Shown here in pieces: positions 1 through 11,374 of a stretch of 64,000 nt of DNA (its first letter is position 1; the number at the start of each line of letters is the position of its first letter). The position numbers were made by a program, and so were the translations under genes. Source of the stretch: Isoetes taiwanensis (taxonomy: Eukaryota > Streptophyta > Lycopodiopsida > Isoetales > Isoetaceae); assembly GCA_021234155.1 (NCBI GenBank), contig JAJEKV010000073.1:5924001-5988000 (forward strand), read 5' to 3'. Under the pieces are notes generated by a model. That model saw only the letters and a program-made list of their open reading frames with translations. It made no database searches and was not told the origin of the DNA.

Positions 1-408
1 ATATGTGTTTTCTATTTCCACCGCTAGGCCCTATAGGCTACGGTCCACCACGGACCAATAGTGTGCTTGCTTATCTATTATATCTTGACTGTCGACTTTT
101 GATAGGACTACGGTCCTATATGATGATAGAGTACGCTCTACATATGTATATTTTTTACCCAAATCTGTCCACCTTCCGTAATTTAATGTCAGTTCACGTT
201 AATTACCGTTCAACTTTCCCCGAGTTATAAATTGCGCATTACACGTCATTTCAAACTTAATCACCTTGAACATGACAACTTTTGTGTGACTTATAATTTC
301 GCATTACCTCTTCAAGGTGGGGAGACTTGCTTCCAACATGTCATGTGTTGGCCCAGAGCAAGAACAGTCTTGATGCTGAGGACAACATCACTTTCAAGGT
401 GGGGAGAA
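1..408 (+). mobile_element. 3' internal end of gypsy family-A element (A1), noncoding
   Basis: This stretch leads directly into a complete LTR and holds no convincing coding sequence, so it is read as the 3' untranslated internal part of an LTR retrotransposon lying mostly outside the window. A polypurine tract (AAGGTGGGGAGA) ends at 407, just before the LTR. The same 15-base motif also occurs 82 bases upstream at 311-325, so the polypurine tract appears to be duplicated. The short open frames here have no family resemblance that I recognise. Confidence 0.7.
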
Positions 409-1930
409 TGTGACGTTCCACGTATTTGTACGCTCTTTTGGGTATAAATACATGACACGTCACTATGAATAATTAATGCACACCATTAATTATTAAGGTG
501 GAAACCTAACCCTAAACCCTAATTCGAATTTCGGGCTTAACCTAATATTAAATTAAAAAGGCCTAAATATCAATTAGTTAAGGATAACTAATCTAGAACT
601 GCCACCTGGCCCAAATTGATTGGGCAAGACAGACCTACCAGCTTGGGACACCCAAATTGGGGCTTCCACCCCAATTTGCCCCAAATCGATTTGGGGGAAA
701 TTGGTGGAGGAGGAGCTGCTACTCACATTGAATTCCAGCCAGAAGGATGGAGAACCAGAGAGATAGCTATGATACCGGTTAGTTTAGCGTAGCTTGTATT
801 CTTCTAACCCTTGTTTGAGTAGATGTATGATTAGATTCTATTCTATGATCTACTTATGATGATGATGATGATGGATAATTGTATCTGATTCTATTTTCTC
901 TTTATGTTCCTCCTGTGTTCTATTGGATTAAGGGGGGGTAGAGACCTAAAGGCTATCTAGATTTAGTGATGCTCCTAGCTAGAACCCCTTAAATCCCATT
1001 AAATGCGGCCTGTGCACAAGAGCCCACCTGGTTGTGGATGCTATGATGTGATTCAGCACCAGATAACGAGTATGATGGTGAATCGGGGGTGGGGTCTTGC
1101 CTAGTGTGGCTACAGGACTCCTACAGTGTGCTAGGCTTATAGTCGGTCACGAAGAGGGCCGGGTATGGGTCTGACACTTCCTGGGTCGCAGGTGTCGAGC
1201 CAATATGATTGGGCGCCTTGGGCTCGAACGGGCAGGTGAGCCGGCTTTTAGATTTAGGGGAGTAAGTCGGGTACGAACGCGGGGGTCACTGAGGGGGCAC
1301 GCGTTCTCTAGCACACCCAGGGATCCGCCATACTCGGGAAGGGGACGCCTCTCCAACCTGCGTCATCGGACCGGGGAGCTGTAACCTGGAGTAGTTCCAA
1401 AGGGTGATTTCATGGAATTGCGTCTCCGGAAGGCTACAATCACGCCATAGCATGTTCCAACCTATCTGCAAAGTGTGCTCAGGAGGGGCGGATGGAGTGG
1501 ACTACCCTAGCCATTGTTCTATGCCAGCCAACGCCATTGTTATGATTCTGTCTGTTGTTATCTGGAGGCCTTGACTGTCAGTTGATTCCCATGAGTCTGA
1601 GCCGGGGTAGAACCCTTATTTATGATGCATTTCCTTTATTATGTTGATATTCTATTGTATTCGTATTGATGATGATAGGCCACCCTTCGTGGTGGTATAT
1701 TATTTATTGTATTGTTGCCAAGTGCTAACATGTATACGCTTCCGCTATATAGGATTCCCATAGAAGGCGTGGGACAAATGACACCTCCGTGTCCTTCACC
1801 CGGACACTTGCCCATCATAAGTGGTCTGAGTCAGACGGAGGGCCTTTCTATGGTGAAGTAGTCGCCATGGAAGAGGGGATTTCCCATATTTATACGATGG
1901 GAGCATCGTATAGGTTCGGGGAGCGTCACA
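409..1930 (+). mobile_element. 3' LTR of gypsy family-A element A1
   Basis: The LTR starts TGTGACGTTCC right after a polypurine tract and ends GAGCGTCACA, giving 7-base inverted termini TGTGACG/CGTCACA and a length of 1522 bases. A second LTR of the family at 46568-48214 shares these termini and much of the interior (the block around 920-1500 matches 47280-47850). Two plant telomere-like CCCTAAA units lie near 508-523. The right flank (1931 on) is integrase sequence of a different gypsy element, so A1 inserted into that element. The 5' LTR of A1 is outside the window, so the target duplication cannot be checked. Confidence 0.88.
443..450 (+). promoter_or_regulatory. TATA box in LTR A1
   Basis: TATAAATA lies 34 bases inside the LTR, early for a U3 promoter but the best TATA match in this LTR. 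The call rests on the motif alone. Confidence 0.35.
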
Positions 1931-2876
1931 TGTGTCGAGGCCACTTTGCTGTCGACACAACAACCAAGAAGACCCTAATCAGGTTATTTTTGGCCTACTC
2001 TTTTCAAAGATTGTTATAATGTAATCAAGTGTTGTCATAAATGCCAAATCCTTGGCAAAGAATTATTACAACCAGCCCCTCTTACTGCCGTAACTTCTCA
2101 AGGACCATTCCAATTGTGGAGACCTGGCTTCATAGGTCCAATAGATCCTTCCTCATCAGCACAACACCAATACATACTTGTGGCCACGGATTACTTCACC
2201 AAATAGGTTGAGGTAGTCCCACATAAACAAACAAATATCTTCACTACTGCTAGATTCCTCTATGAGAACATTTGTGCAAGGTTTGGCATCCCATTCAAGC
2301 TCATATCTGATAGGGGATCTCAAGTCATGAATAAAGTTATAGCTACATTACTCTCTACTCTCAAAGATAAGCACACTAAGAGCTCAGCCTCTTACCCTCA
2401 AGAAAATGGTCAAGCGAAGTCAACAAACAAGGTACTCAATTCAATAAAACCATTAGCATTTCAAAGAGGGATTGGTACATCAAGCTGTATGATGCTCTTT
2501 GGGCTTATAAGAGCACCGTTAAGACATCTATCAAGCATACACCCTTTGGCCTTGTTTATGGCATTGAATCCATTGCCCCAATTGAGCTTAAGTTCCCTTC
2601 CCTTAGATTGGCACATAGAATTAACTTGAAAATGGAGGATACACTAAAAGAAAGATGTGTAAGATCGATGCAACTGGAGGAGCATAGATTTGAGGCTGAA
2701 AATACCATCCTAATCAAGAAAGCCAAGGATATTGCAGCATTAAAGGCTGCTCAACAAGCTTCAAGGCACAAAGTGGTGAATTGGTGCTCAAATGGACCAA
2801 AGCAAGGGAAAATATTGTTGCCAAGCTTGAAAGCTTGTAGGAAGGACCATTTGAAGTGCTTCGAGCAGTAGGTAAC
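1931..2876 (+). pseudogene. Integrase of gypsy element B' (broken)
   Basis: This is the integrase of a Ty3-gypsy element: zinc-binding remnant (GHFA then KCHKCQ), then the rve core with ARFGIPFKLISDRGSQ and ENGQAKSTN, then a C-terminal part near 2640-2870. It aligns along its length with the integrase of element B (21530-22500). It is dead: the first 5' bases are cut by the A1 LTR, there is an in-frame stop after ATDYFTK near 2203, and frameshifts occur near 2450 and 2610. The first catalytic Asp (GLDFIGP in B) reads RPGFIGP here, so it is lost. The third catalytic position is Lys rather than Glu, as in element B. Confidence 0.88.
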
Positions 2877-3735
2877 TACTCTTATTGGTTGAAACCTGTC
2901 ATTGAGAATAGAGAGCTGCCTCATCCCATCAGCGTTCTACATTTGAAGAGGTATTGGCAGCAGAATATTGCCTTAAGCTTGTTTAAATAGGATTAGCTTG
3001 CATTTAGTGAGTAGGCTAGATTAGATTGATCATTAAGTTGCTGACCATGCTAAAACTAAAAACCAGAAAAAGAAAAAGACAAAAAAAAACAAGTCTAGCC
3101 ATATTAGGTAGTAGTATAAAAGTTTGCTTTGGCTGCTTGTAACTAGTTAGCTTCATTCTATGCAAGAATTAGTTGACATGCAGGTTGCAACAGATACAGG
3201 GCCATACGCTCGAATTCTTATCACTAAAGTGCATAATTTCCATGCAGGAGCATCTGCCACTCTCACATTCCACACTCATCTACATATCATGTTTTCACTC
3301 ATACATCCCTTCACATTCTGCTGTTGTCGTAGCTGTCGTAACAATAGCCCCTTGTACTAATGTATGCTTTGTCACATGCAGATTCATCCTTTTACACTTC
3401 AATAACATGATAATATGCTCAAAGTTATTCACTATCCATGTAAACTACTTCTATTTCATCATTCCCAATCATTTACATCAAGTTGCCACCATACTTCCAC
3501 ACGGAAACTCCATTTTGCTAACTACACACTCATTTGTCATGCAAGTTCATCACATTCATGTTTCTGTAGTCATTTGCACATCATTTAACCTACCTACCAT
3601 GCTATTTTGCTCCTATTTCTTATGAAAACCCATGTTGCCAACCATACCTCCAGATTGGCAAACATCAAGGACTCCTTGAATTCACATGAAGTTCAAGAGG
3701 TTGGGAACCAGCCTATCCTTCTTTGTTTGGCATGA
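2877..3735 (+). mobile_element. 3' noncoding internal region of element B'
   Basis: No gene is visible. The region corresponds to 22509-23256 of element B, between integrase and 3' LTR. Both contain A-rich patches after the integrase and recurring CATGCAGG-type motifs (here near 3179, 3243, 3377 and 3540). A shared GG(A/G)GACCAGCCT-like stretch lies just before the LTR. Confidence 0.65.
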
Positions 3736-4670
3736 TGCTGCCACATTTTGGCAGTATAGAAGAGCCATGTGCATAAATTACATCTTTGGCTAATATTTGA
3801 CTTGATATGTGTGTGCATGAGTTAATGAATCAAGAATCTTGAAGACATCCATCTTTGAAGACTTGTAGAAAGCACTTGTGATGAAGAACCAAGGAAGGAC
3901 ATTGGTTAGACATCATATGGGCATTACAAGAATGTTTTGCTTCAACTAGAGAACTTATAAAGAATAGGAGTTGACCCTTGAAGACCCCTTTGTAAAAGTT
4001 TGGAAGACCCCTCAAACTTCAATGGTGGTATGCTGCTTGATCCAAGTTCTTTTGGCACGAGTTTCATTTCCAAAGGCATGATCCATAAGTCCTAAGGCTA
4101 TAGCAAAGATCTTTTTTCCCATTCACATTCATGAAAAAATGCCAAAAATTCCATCAAATTTGGCCATTCTTAAGGTTTAAGGCCATATTCTCTCTCTAAA
4201 AACAAAACTAGAATGAGAATGTACATATTTATTGCCATACATTTTGCCAAGATGATCTAATGTTTTTGTGCATAAATAGCAAATGCCATATCAAACCATC
4301 CGCATCATCACCACTAAAATCCTCCACCTCACTATGCACATGTCATCCATCTCATCACCATGTCATAAAAAAAATTTTGACTAGAAAAAAAAGTTGTTTA
4401 CCAGTTCACTTGCCACATCACTATCCCACTAGTGTCATGTCATCACTTTTTGCCAAATCAACACCTATTTTGTCACTATCGCCTATTTTGACCATTTTTT
4501 TTACCCCAAAAATGGAAGTGCTCAATTTCCCATTCCATTGAATAGAGCATAAAAAAATGATGCTATTTGAGCTTTAAAATTTTTGAATTTGAGCACATTT
4601 TGACCCTCTAAATCCAATTCTTGGAAATCGTCCCATACTAAAAAAAACCTAAAAAAAAAAAAAAAATCCT
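3736..4670 (+). mobile_element. Partial, diverged 3' LTR of element B'
   Basis: The start TGCTGCC...GGCAG matches the first bases of the element B LTRs at 13857 and 23257. Further similar blocks follow in the same order: the GAAGACCCC stretch, many CCACATCA/TGTCA words, and the TTCTTGGAAATCG block near 4620. The LTR then breaks off at an A-rich run (4655-4667) and its normal end is not present. The right limit is approximate. Confidence 0.65.
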
Positions 4671-4824
4671 ATCACGTAGGTCATGGCCTGCTGCCAGCTT
4701 TGATCCGCTATAGATTCATATCAATTGGAAAATACAATCAAGCTTTTGAAGAAATGTGCTACAGGTTTGCGCCTTGCTTGAAGTTGTGATTTAATCTTTT
4801 GCCTTACATTACACATCTCCAACG

Positions 4825-7800
4825 TCATATGGACTCAAGTGTCAACTTTTGAAACTGCTCCCCAACAGCTGTATTTGCCACTCCGGAAGCATGTTTTTGC
4901 AAATGCCCATTATATGAGTTGATTGGAGAGGAAAGAGAGGACACAATTTGCAGCTCTAGATCTTCAAAATTTCCAAGTTCCTGTTCAAGTTTTAAGAACT
5001 CTTCCTCCAAATGATCATCATCAAGACTGTGATCAGCTGCATAAGATGGGAAAATAACGTTAATACCCCCTCCACCCTATCCCATGACAGCAAACATGGC
5101 GTGCATACGTAAACTTAAGTAATAGCACATTCTTATCCTACGCTAGCCATTGACCATTTTTCTATCTTTTTAAAATCAAGTAGTTGTCAGAAATGACGAC
5201 TCATGAAAACTAATTTCTAGAAGCAAGGGCAACCCCCTACATTCTATTCATCATGTTCAGAAAGATAGTGAAGAACTGACCTATGACTTCTGTAATCTGC
5301 TTTCCCCTAAGTATGGACTCGTCGAGCTCATCAAGTTCTTCTTGCACTTCCCCTAAGGTTAAATGATGCTCTTTTATTGCAAAATTCCCGAGCTTAATAG
5401 CATCTGAAACCTGCAGGAAATAAAACTTCACCTCCCTGCACCTTATAACCTGGCCATGGCTAATGTGCTGAACTTTCCTTTAACTATCTCTTTCAAATGT
5501 TACAGAAAAGCATTTGGAGAAAAATCTGCCATCCAAAGTCATAACTATGAAGTCTTATCCTCCATGATACTTCTTCATTGGCAACAATATATGAGTCAAA
5601 CACATGCATGGAAGCAAGAACGGGTACGTACGAAGTGACTAAGAGAGCATTCTCTTTTCCTTTGCGGGGAGATGCTCACGCACATGGAGGAGTCTGAAGA
5701 CGCAATAGCAGCATGCAGTGAACATGAAAGCAGCTTAATTTGGTTGGCTTACAAAAGCATTTGAAAATATGTCCTCCAAATTGGCATATCTATTATAATA
5801 AGAATATATATAATATACATGCATATATAGCTGGACAATTCAGTTGGCAATAAGGGGTTGTACTGTATCCAGACTTATAGTTTTCTTAATTGTTGCAGCA
5901 GTTAACAATTGCATTGCTAGCCTAGCCAAACATGGATAGAAAGACTATCAAAGCAGAAACATATGAGAAGATTTACTCCAGGGTCTTTTCCCAAGATGAA
6001 TGTGGAAGCCACTGAAGCATCGCATAAAATATAGGACACCTAAAAGGCTAATGCATCCAATGAGAGAAAACAAAACAAATAAAGGACTATACCTTCTTTG
6101 TAGTTTCAGCATCCACGAGAATCCTAACAACTTCCTCAATTTTTTTCATGAACTTAAGACATTTTTCTCTGGTTGCCTGGAGGTGCTTGCAGCACTCTAA
6201 GTGTCTCAATGCGGCACGCTTATTTCCAGATTTGACAGCAGAAAACGTAGATGCCTTTAAACTGCAAGTCCAGAGTTACAATAGCAATATTGTCCTTGAT
6301 AAAAGCATGGGCCAGTTACTGAACATAGGAAATTATGGCTTACTCAATAACTTTCTTATCGAGGATATCCACACGTTGTTCAAGCATTTCAATGGTCCAG
6401 ATCAATTGCAACATATAATAATCACTTTCCAAAGGCTTGGATATCTTGGATGATATTAAGGAGACTTTGAAACCCTACAGAATGCAGGCAACACTAACCA
6501 TTCCATAAATATACATAGAGACAAAAGAGAGGTGAAAAGGAAAGGAAACCTTGCCCCTGACTAACACTCCACCAACAATGAAGTCAATTAAAATGATATT
6601 TCCAATTTGCATAGAGCTGGACACAGATTTGGGTTTATGCCAAAGCCAAAACTTGTTATCTACTGGGTAAAGCTAACCTTTGATTAACCAGGGCATTCCG
6701 TTCCACAAATGCAGAAAAGTGTCCTTTTCTACAGGTTAACAAATCATCTTATGCAGAACCTCTGTTTGGAAACCAAGGGAGGTGAGGAAAAACAAACCGC
6801 AAGAAGCCAATGGAGACATCTCTAGCAGAAAAGCTCTTTTACGCCAGACCAGATCATGGCTTTCAAAAGTCAAATTTGCTAAAGTTAAAAATATTTTGAA
6901 GGGAACTACATTCATATAATCCTCACAAAGGATTTTAGCATCAGCCATTAGGGCAGAGCTTAACCATTTTAAAGTGCATGACCATATCCAAACTTTCTCA
7001 GGTCAAACTGCAAATATCCAAAGGAAAGTGAATTTTATGCACAAAAGTATTTTTTGCAATTGCATAAACAGAATATATTAGCAAATAAAACATAATATAA
7101 TGTAGATCTTATTCTCACCTCAATTTCATCCTCTGCACGAACAAGAAGATGACAAATCAGGCCCCGTTCGAAGAGGTAAAGTACAACTACATGAGCAGCG
7201 TCTCGTCCACCACAAAGATCTCGCATTTTTCTCATAGTCAAAATGCAGCTTGACTTCCACGATGTTTGATTCAATAATTCTATAATTTTAGTTACCTTCT
7301 CCTGCAGCAAAAGCTCCTTCCTTATCTTGTTGATAGAGGTCTTACAATTTCCTACAACATTTGATAACTTTTGCCTCTAAAGGTTGTGAGCTTTTTCCAT
7401 ACCTCAACTAATATAGGAACGACAAGCTTCCCTACAATTTTATCTTCCGCACCAGTCAAACCTAGTAGACTGTGGCCAGCCCACATGATTGCATTTGCAA
7501 GGTGCAGCACGAATCGCTTTATTTTGGGCGGATGTTTGGCTAAGTCTTCCATCTTCACTAAATCACCTGAATTGATCATCTCGACCTGTCATTTATTTGA
7601 ATAAAGTTATAATTCGAGTTACTTATAGAAAGTGAACTTAATATTTAAAGCCCAACAGACCAAGACATCATGAATGCATAACGGTGCCAGCCCATTTCGC
7701 AAAAACCACGTTTTCTGCACCTGAGGTGGAAAAAAAGCATATCAACAAGTCCAAAAATAAACTTAACGTTCAGGACGTGATTGTTGCACACCTCTTCCGC

Positions 7801-7992
7801 ATCAACTATGATGTGATCCAGATGCCTGGCAGCCTTTGTGACAAAACCCTTCCAAAGCTGTAGTTTTTCTTGCCAATCTTGCCTCTGTCCCGTAAACGCC
7901 TTGAATAGGGCTGCCGATTGCACATCGTCCTTCCAGCCGGGGACTTCCGCCACTAAAAAGGAATCGAGTGTTTTTTTTGTGGGGCTTTCCAT
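4825..7992 (-). CDS. CHMP7: CHMP7-like SNF7-family ESCRT-III protein, eight exons
   Basis: The spliced product is 430 residues and resembles plant CHMP7/SNF7-family proteins, which act in ESCRT-III membrane remodelling; animal CHMP7 works at the nuclear envelope, and that role here is inference. Exons, all on the minus strand: 7792-7992, 7661-7720, 7403-7585, 7119-7325, 6344-6474, 6093-6261, 5281-5410 and 4825-5036. Phases agree throughout, donors are GT, and acceptors are AG (the exon 4 acceptor is a weaker AAG, so that edge may shift). Residues 1-217 form the CHMP7-specific N-terminal part (VPGWKDD near 18, FKAFTGQR near 30, CGGRDAA in exon 4). The SNF7 core spans residues 218-360, with LQLIWTIEMLEQRVD and SGNKRAALRHL. 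An acidic C-terminus with EEEFLKLEQEL resembles a MIM-type motif. The start is the first ATG, 48 bases from a GC-rich inverted repeat. The frame is intact, so the gene is probably functional. Confidence 0.92.
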
Positions 7993-8040
7993 TGGACGAA
8001 ATGTGTTTTGCCCCTCGCCATAAAGCAGCGCAATGTACTA

Positions 8041-8189
8041 CGTAATCTACGGGAGGGGGGGCATTCCGCCCCGCAGCGGCGCCGCCAGCTGAGGCGGTGC
8101 ACGAGCGGCGGAGCCGCGAGTGCCGCCGAGGCTGTGCGGGCCGCTGAGAGGCCCTGCAGGGCGGAATGCCCCCCCTCCCGTAGATTACG
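8041..8189. repeat. GC-rich element with 31-bp perfect inverted repeats
   Basis: Arms 8041-8071 and 8159-8189 are exact reverse complements, including a run of seven G/C. The 87-base centre is very GC-rich (many GCGGC and CCGC words), unlike the AT-rich surroundings. This is the form of a foldback or MULE-type MITE. No clean target duplication is visible (left flank TGTACTA, right flank GGACGTAATC). It lies immediately upstream of the CHMP7-like start codon, probably in its 5' UTR or core promoter. Confidence 0.75.
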
Positions 8190-8193
8190 GGAC

Positions 8194-8675
8194 GTAATCA
8201 ACACTAGGCTTAAATTTCCAGGCTGTTTGCTCTGTTTCGGTGGGTTTTTATACAAGATTTGAAGATTCAGTGGGTTCTTATACAAGCAAAAGCAAGAAAA
8301 CTCTGCACAAATTTGTTCCTTAATCTGCAAACTGACCATTTCTTCTGTTTATGAAGCTGTAGCTTATTTCTTCCGCCACAACCATAGCTAGATCCGGCAA
8401 TTGAAGCAATGGAAGAGAGTCGCAGTGGAAGATCCCGGCCACCATAACTGTGCACCACTCCGGAAGCTGGCTGCATAGAAAAAACAGAGGGCAGGAAGCC
8501 GATCAGAAGCCCATCGCCGCCTGCATAGAAAAAACAGAGGGAAGGGGAGCCCATCGCTGCCTGCTTAGAGAAAACAGAGAGGAAAGGGGGGCGGCGCCGC
8601 TCCGCCAAACCGGCCATGTTTACGCCATATAATATTGATGTAATTTAGGCATAATTTAAGCCTAGTGTTGATTAC
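8194..8675. repeat. 482-bp inverted-repeat element beside the GC-rich palindrome
   Basis: The 23 bases at 8194-8216 are repeated as an exact reverse complement at 8653-8675. The interior carries three imperfect direct copies of a TGCATAGAAAAAACAGAGGG-like unit (about 8468, 8521 and 8560). There are no coding features. It looks like a second MITE-like insertion adjacent to the first, only four bases away. Confidence 0.65.
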
Positions 8676-9080
8676 AAACGTGTAAGAAGCTGACCTGGCT
8701 GTTAACCTTTGCCAAAACTACCAAAGTACCCGTATCAGTTTATTATACCTCTATCGCCGATTCGTTTTGTATTGCGGGAGGCTATTCTTGCAATGGTTGG
8801 TCGGGACTATGACTCTTGTATGGTAATTTTTTTTTTCTTTTTTTTTTTAGTTTTAGCAGGGTTGCCTAACCCCCCTGCCCACTTTCCTGCGTTTCTAGCT
8901 ATGCCACGTGTCGTGACACATCAGCAAAAATTATTGCAGGCCGTTGGATCTCCAATATTTTGCATCGGCGGCAGAAAAATTAGAAAATACCACGAAAATC
9001 TGTTTGCCTTCCTTTCTTGCTAGTGAATTCCCTCCTCCCACCTTCCCTCCTCTATTTACGCTTTCTCCGAATTACGATGG
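8676..9080 (+). promoter_or_regulatory. Possible promoter region with a G-box
   Basis: No gene is seen. A perfect CACGTG G-box core (8905-8910, context GCCACGTGTC) is followed by a pyrimidine-rich stretch (9028-9075) of the kind seen in plant 5' UTRs. A 26-base T-rich tract ending TTTTTAG lies at 8826-8850. With the CHMP7-like gene leaving to the left and a possible exon to the right, this could be a divergent promoter. That role is inference. Confidence 0.3.
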
Positions 9081-9407
9081 ATGGAGAGGGCGACGGACTT
9101 GAAACTGCCGGTTTACTCCATAAAATATATTGTTGTTCTTGGGCAATATTTCCGTGCAGAGGTACTCTCACAAACCCTACTAGAGGTAGCCAAGCTTCCT
9201 AAGCTTGGGCTCGTAATCTTGTGGCAATGGAATAGGCGGACCCTAAGCTCCAATAGAAGCATAGTTTTTTGGGATTTTGTGGATTCTTGGACCGTAGCTC
9301 TCTACCAGCCTCTCCAAGAGATCTATTTCATGTGTCATGATGGTTTATTTTACCGTATGTTTTGGCGTTACTTTCTAAAATCATTCTTCTGTCCTAATAT
9401 TTCTTGA
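9081..9407 (+). other. Possible first exon of an unrecognised gene
   Basis: An open frame begins MERATDLKLPVYSIKYI just after a pyrimidine-rich leader. A GT that could be a donor follows the codons for GQYFRAE (near 9161). I recognise no family, and the frame after that point shows no clear coding character. It may be a true 5' exon, an expressed noncoding leader, or chance. DNA from 9408 to about 9860 holds nothing I can identify. Confidence 0.25.
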
Positions 9408-9859
9408 GTTTGGCTATGGGTTATGCGATGGTTTTCTGGCCGGTTTGGCATTTACAGCTTATCTTTATCTTGAGCATGATCTTCGTAGTCCCAAAGCTAG
9501 ATCTCGTCTTTATAAGTTTCGCACTATTTTCTTGTCTATATAGATTTAGATTCGACATCAAAAGGTTTGCGAAGTTTGCGAAGAAATCTTGGCCACTTGA
9601 GGTCTACTCATTTAAAATCTTAACCCAGTGCTAGCTCCAGAAAATAGCTTAGATGTTACTAACAACGTTGTATTGAAGCACGTTCAGTGACATGATGGTT
9701 GGCTTCGATCATAATTTGATTACGGTGAACAGATTGTTATTAAAGAGGAAGGAAGGAAGAAACTTTTAATGTCCACGGAACCCAATCGGGTTATGGGACC
9801 ACAAGTACAAAACGGGACCGAAGTCCCTAACCAGAACAAGGACCGAAGCCCACAGAACA

Positions 9860-10340
9860 AACCATAATCACCATGGCCCAGATTAAAAACCACCAGGAAA
9901 AAGCATTGCCGATGACTGACGATCATCAAAAATCCATGCTATTGCAAAAAGCAATAAGCATACCTCCAACCGCACAAGACTTCACCGAACGCCGGAATCG
10001 TAACCTCTTCACAACCGGTGCCGGAAAACCGACGCCTCAACGCCAATCGCCTGCACGCCAATGTGGAAGGCGGCGCCAGAGAAACCGCCAGTGGAAATCG
10101 CCCGGAGGAGGTGTACCTCCTCACTAAAGCGCCACCACCGATCCGCATGCTCTCGCACGCTCTCACGGTGCAAAAGCCACCCATCATCGCACCTCCCAGC
10201 CATCCATCACTACGCCAGACAACCCCGGCGCCCGGCTTCAAAGGCCAAGCAAAGCGCTCGGGCGGCGCCAGCAGCGGCCAAAGGAAGGGCGGGAGGAACC
10301 GCGGTAACAAGGGAACTACTGTGGCTTTAATTTGACATAT
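9860..10340 (+). other. GC-rich open region, unidentified
   Basis: This block is much more GC-rich than its neighbours and is open in several frames on both strands. On the plus strand, overlapping frames are rich in Arg, Pro, Gly and Gln (for example SGGASSGQRKGGRNRGNKG near 10260). It could be a worn LINE first ORF or unrelated gene debris. No domain is visible. Confidence 0.25.
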
Positions 10341-11374
10341 TCTATTTAAGAAGTGCTAAACATCGAGAGTTTCAAGAAAGATGCTTTACATACAAAGACA
10401 TAGCAATCAATTGATTTATTTTCATGGCTTCAAGCCGAAAAACAAACAGACCATGAGCATTTTCGGCTAAGCTCTCGTTCTTGGAGTAAAAACGTGCAAG
10501 GTTTTTCTTAGAGGGTCTGTTTTTAAGTAGGTAACCTTATGATTGCACCTTATAAATGATATCGAAATGCTCTACACGGAAAGTTCTTCAAAATACCTAA
10601 GCACAAAAAGGTCACCACTCACGTAATTTTGAGGAGTTAACGATATAATTACTAGTCAATGTGGATTTTGCGGATGTCAAAGCATTTATGTCAAATGCGT
10701 GAAGTGCACCGCTAGGAGTAAGTGTGGGATCCGGTAAAGAACGATGTAAAAATTGCGTTAAGTTGGCCATTATATCTTCGGTTTTATTCAACAAGTCATC
10801 CCACGTAAATTGTTTATAACATTACAGGAGGATCTAATGTTACCGCTTCATGAAGTGAATACAACCGCAAATTGAAGACATAATCTGTTCTACTATTCCT
10901 ATATTGTCGAATATTCCTATATTGACCAGAGAAGCTCATATTCCTAGATGCAGGCATAATCTATTCCTATATTGTCCAGAGAAGTTCATATTCCTGAGGT
11001 GTTTGGTTTTATCCAAATGTTAAAAATCACCCATGCTGTATTAAAATCACCCATATGTATTTGGGTTTGCTTGAAAAGTGTTTAGCAGTTGCCATGATAT
11101 AATGGTTGATGCATAAAACTATTCATTAACAAATGGAGCTTAGACTATGTTCTCTCTTTAAATTGCAAAATTTGGTAATTCTTTCTAACATGTTTGGATG
11201 CACTACCCACGTAAATGTAAGGTATCTACAATTCTGCCTGGATCACCAACGGCATGGTGCTACATGGCGACAATTCTTTTAAACATTGGTAACCATGATC
11301 TTATCTGCTGCGACAAGAGATTTTACCACGTTGTTCTATTGCAGCAAGAAATTTACCCAAGGATTCAAGAGTTT
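10341..11374. other. AT-rich spacer with no gene seen
   Basis: I see no coding feature. A short imperfect direct repeat built on TATTCCTATATTG...GAGAAG(C/T)TCATATTCCT occurs at about 10916-10953 and 10962-11000. Confidence 0.4.

Noticed and set aside
484-525. Interstitial telomere array
   Set aside because: Only about two CCCTAAA units are present inside an LTR, too few to suggest a chromosome end or fusion site.
9939-10310. Minus-strand 123-codon frame in the GC-rich block
   Set aside because: GC-rich DNA is poor in stop codons, so long frames occur on both strands here. There are no motifs and no splice signals.
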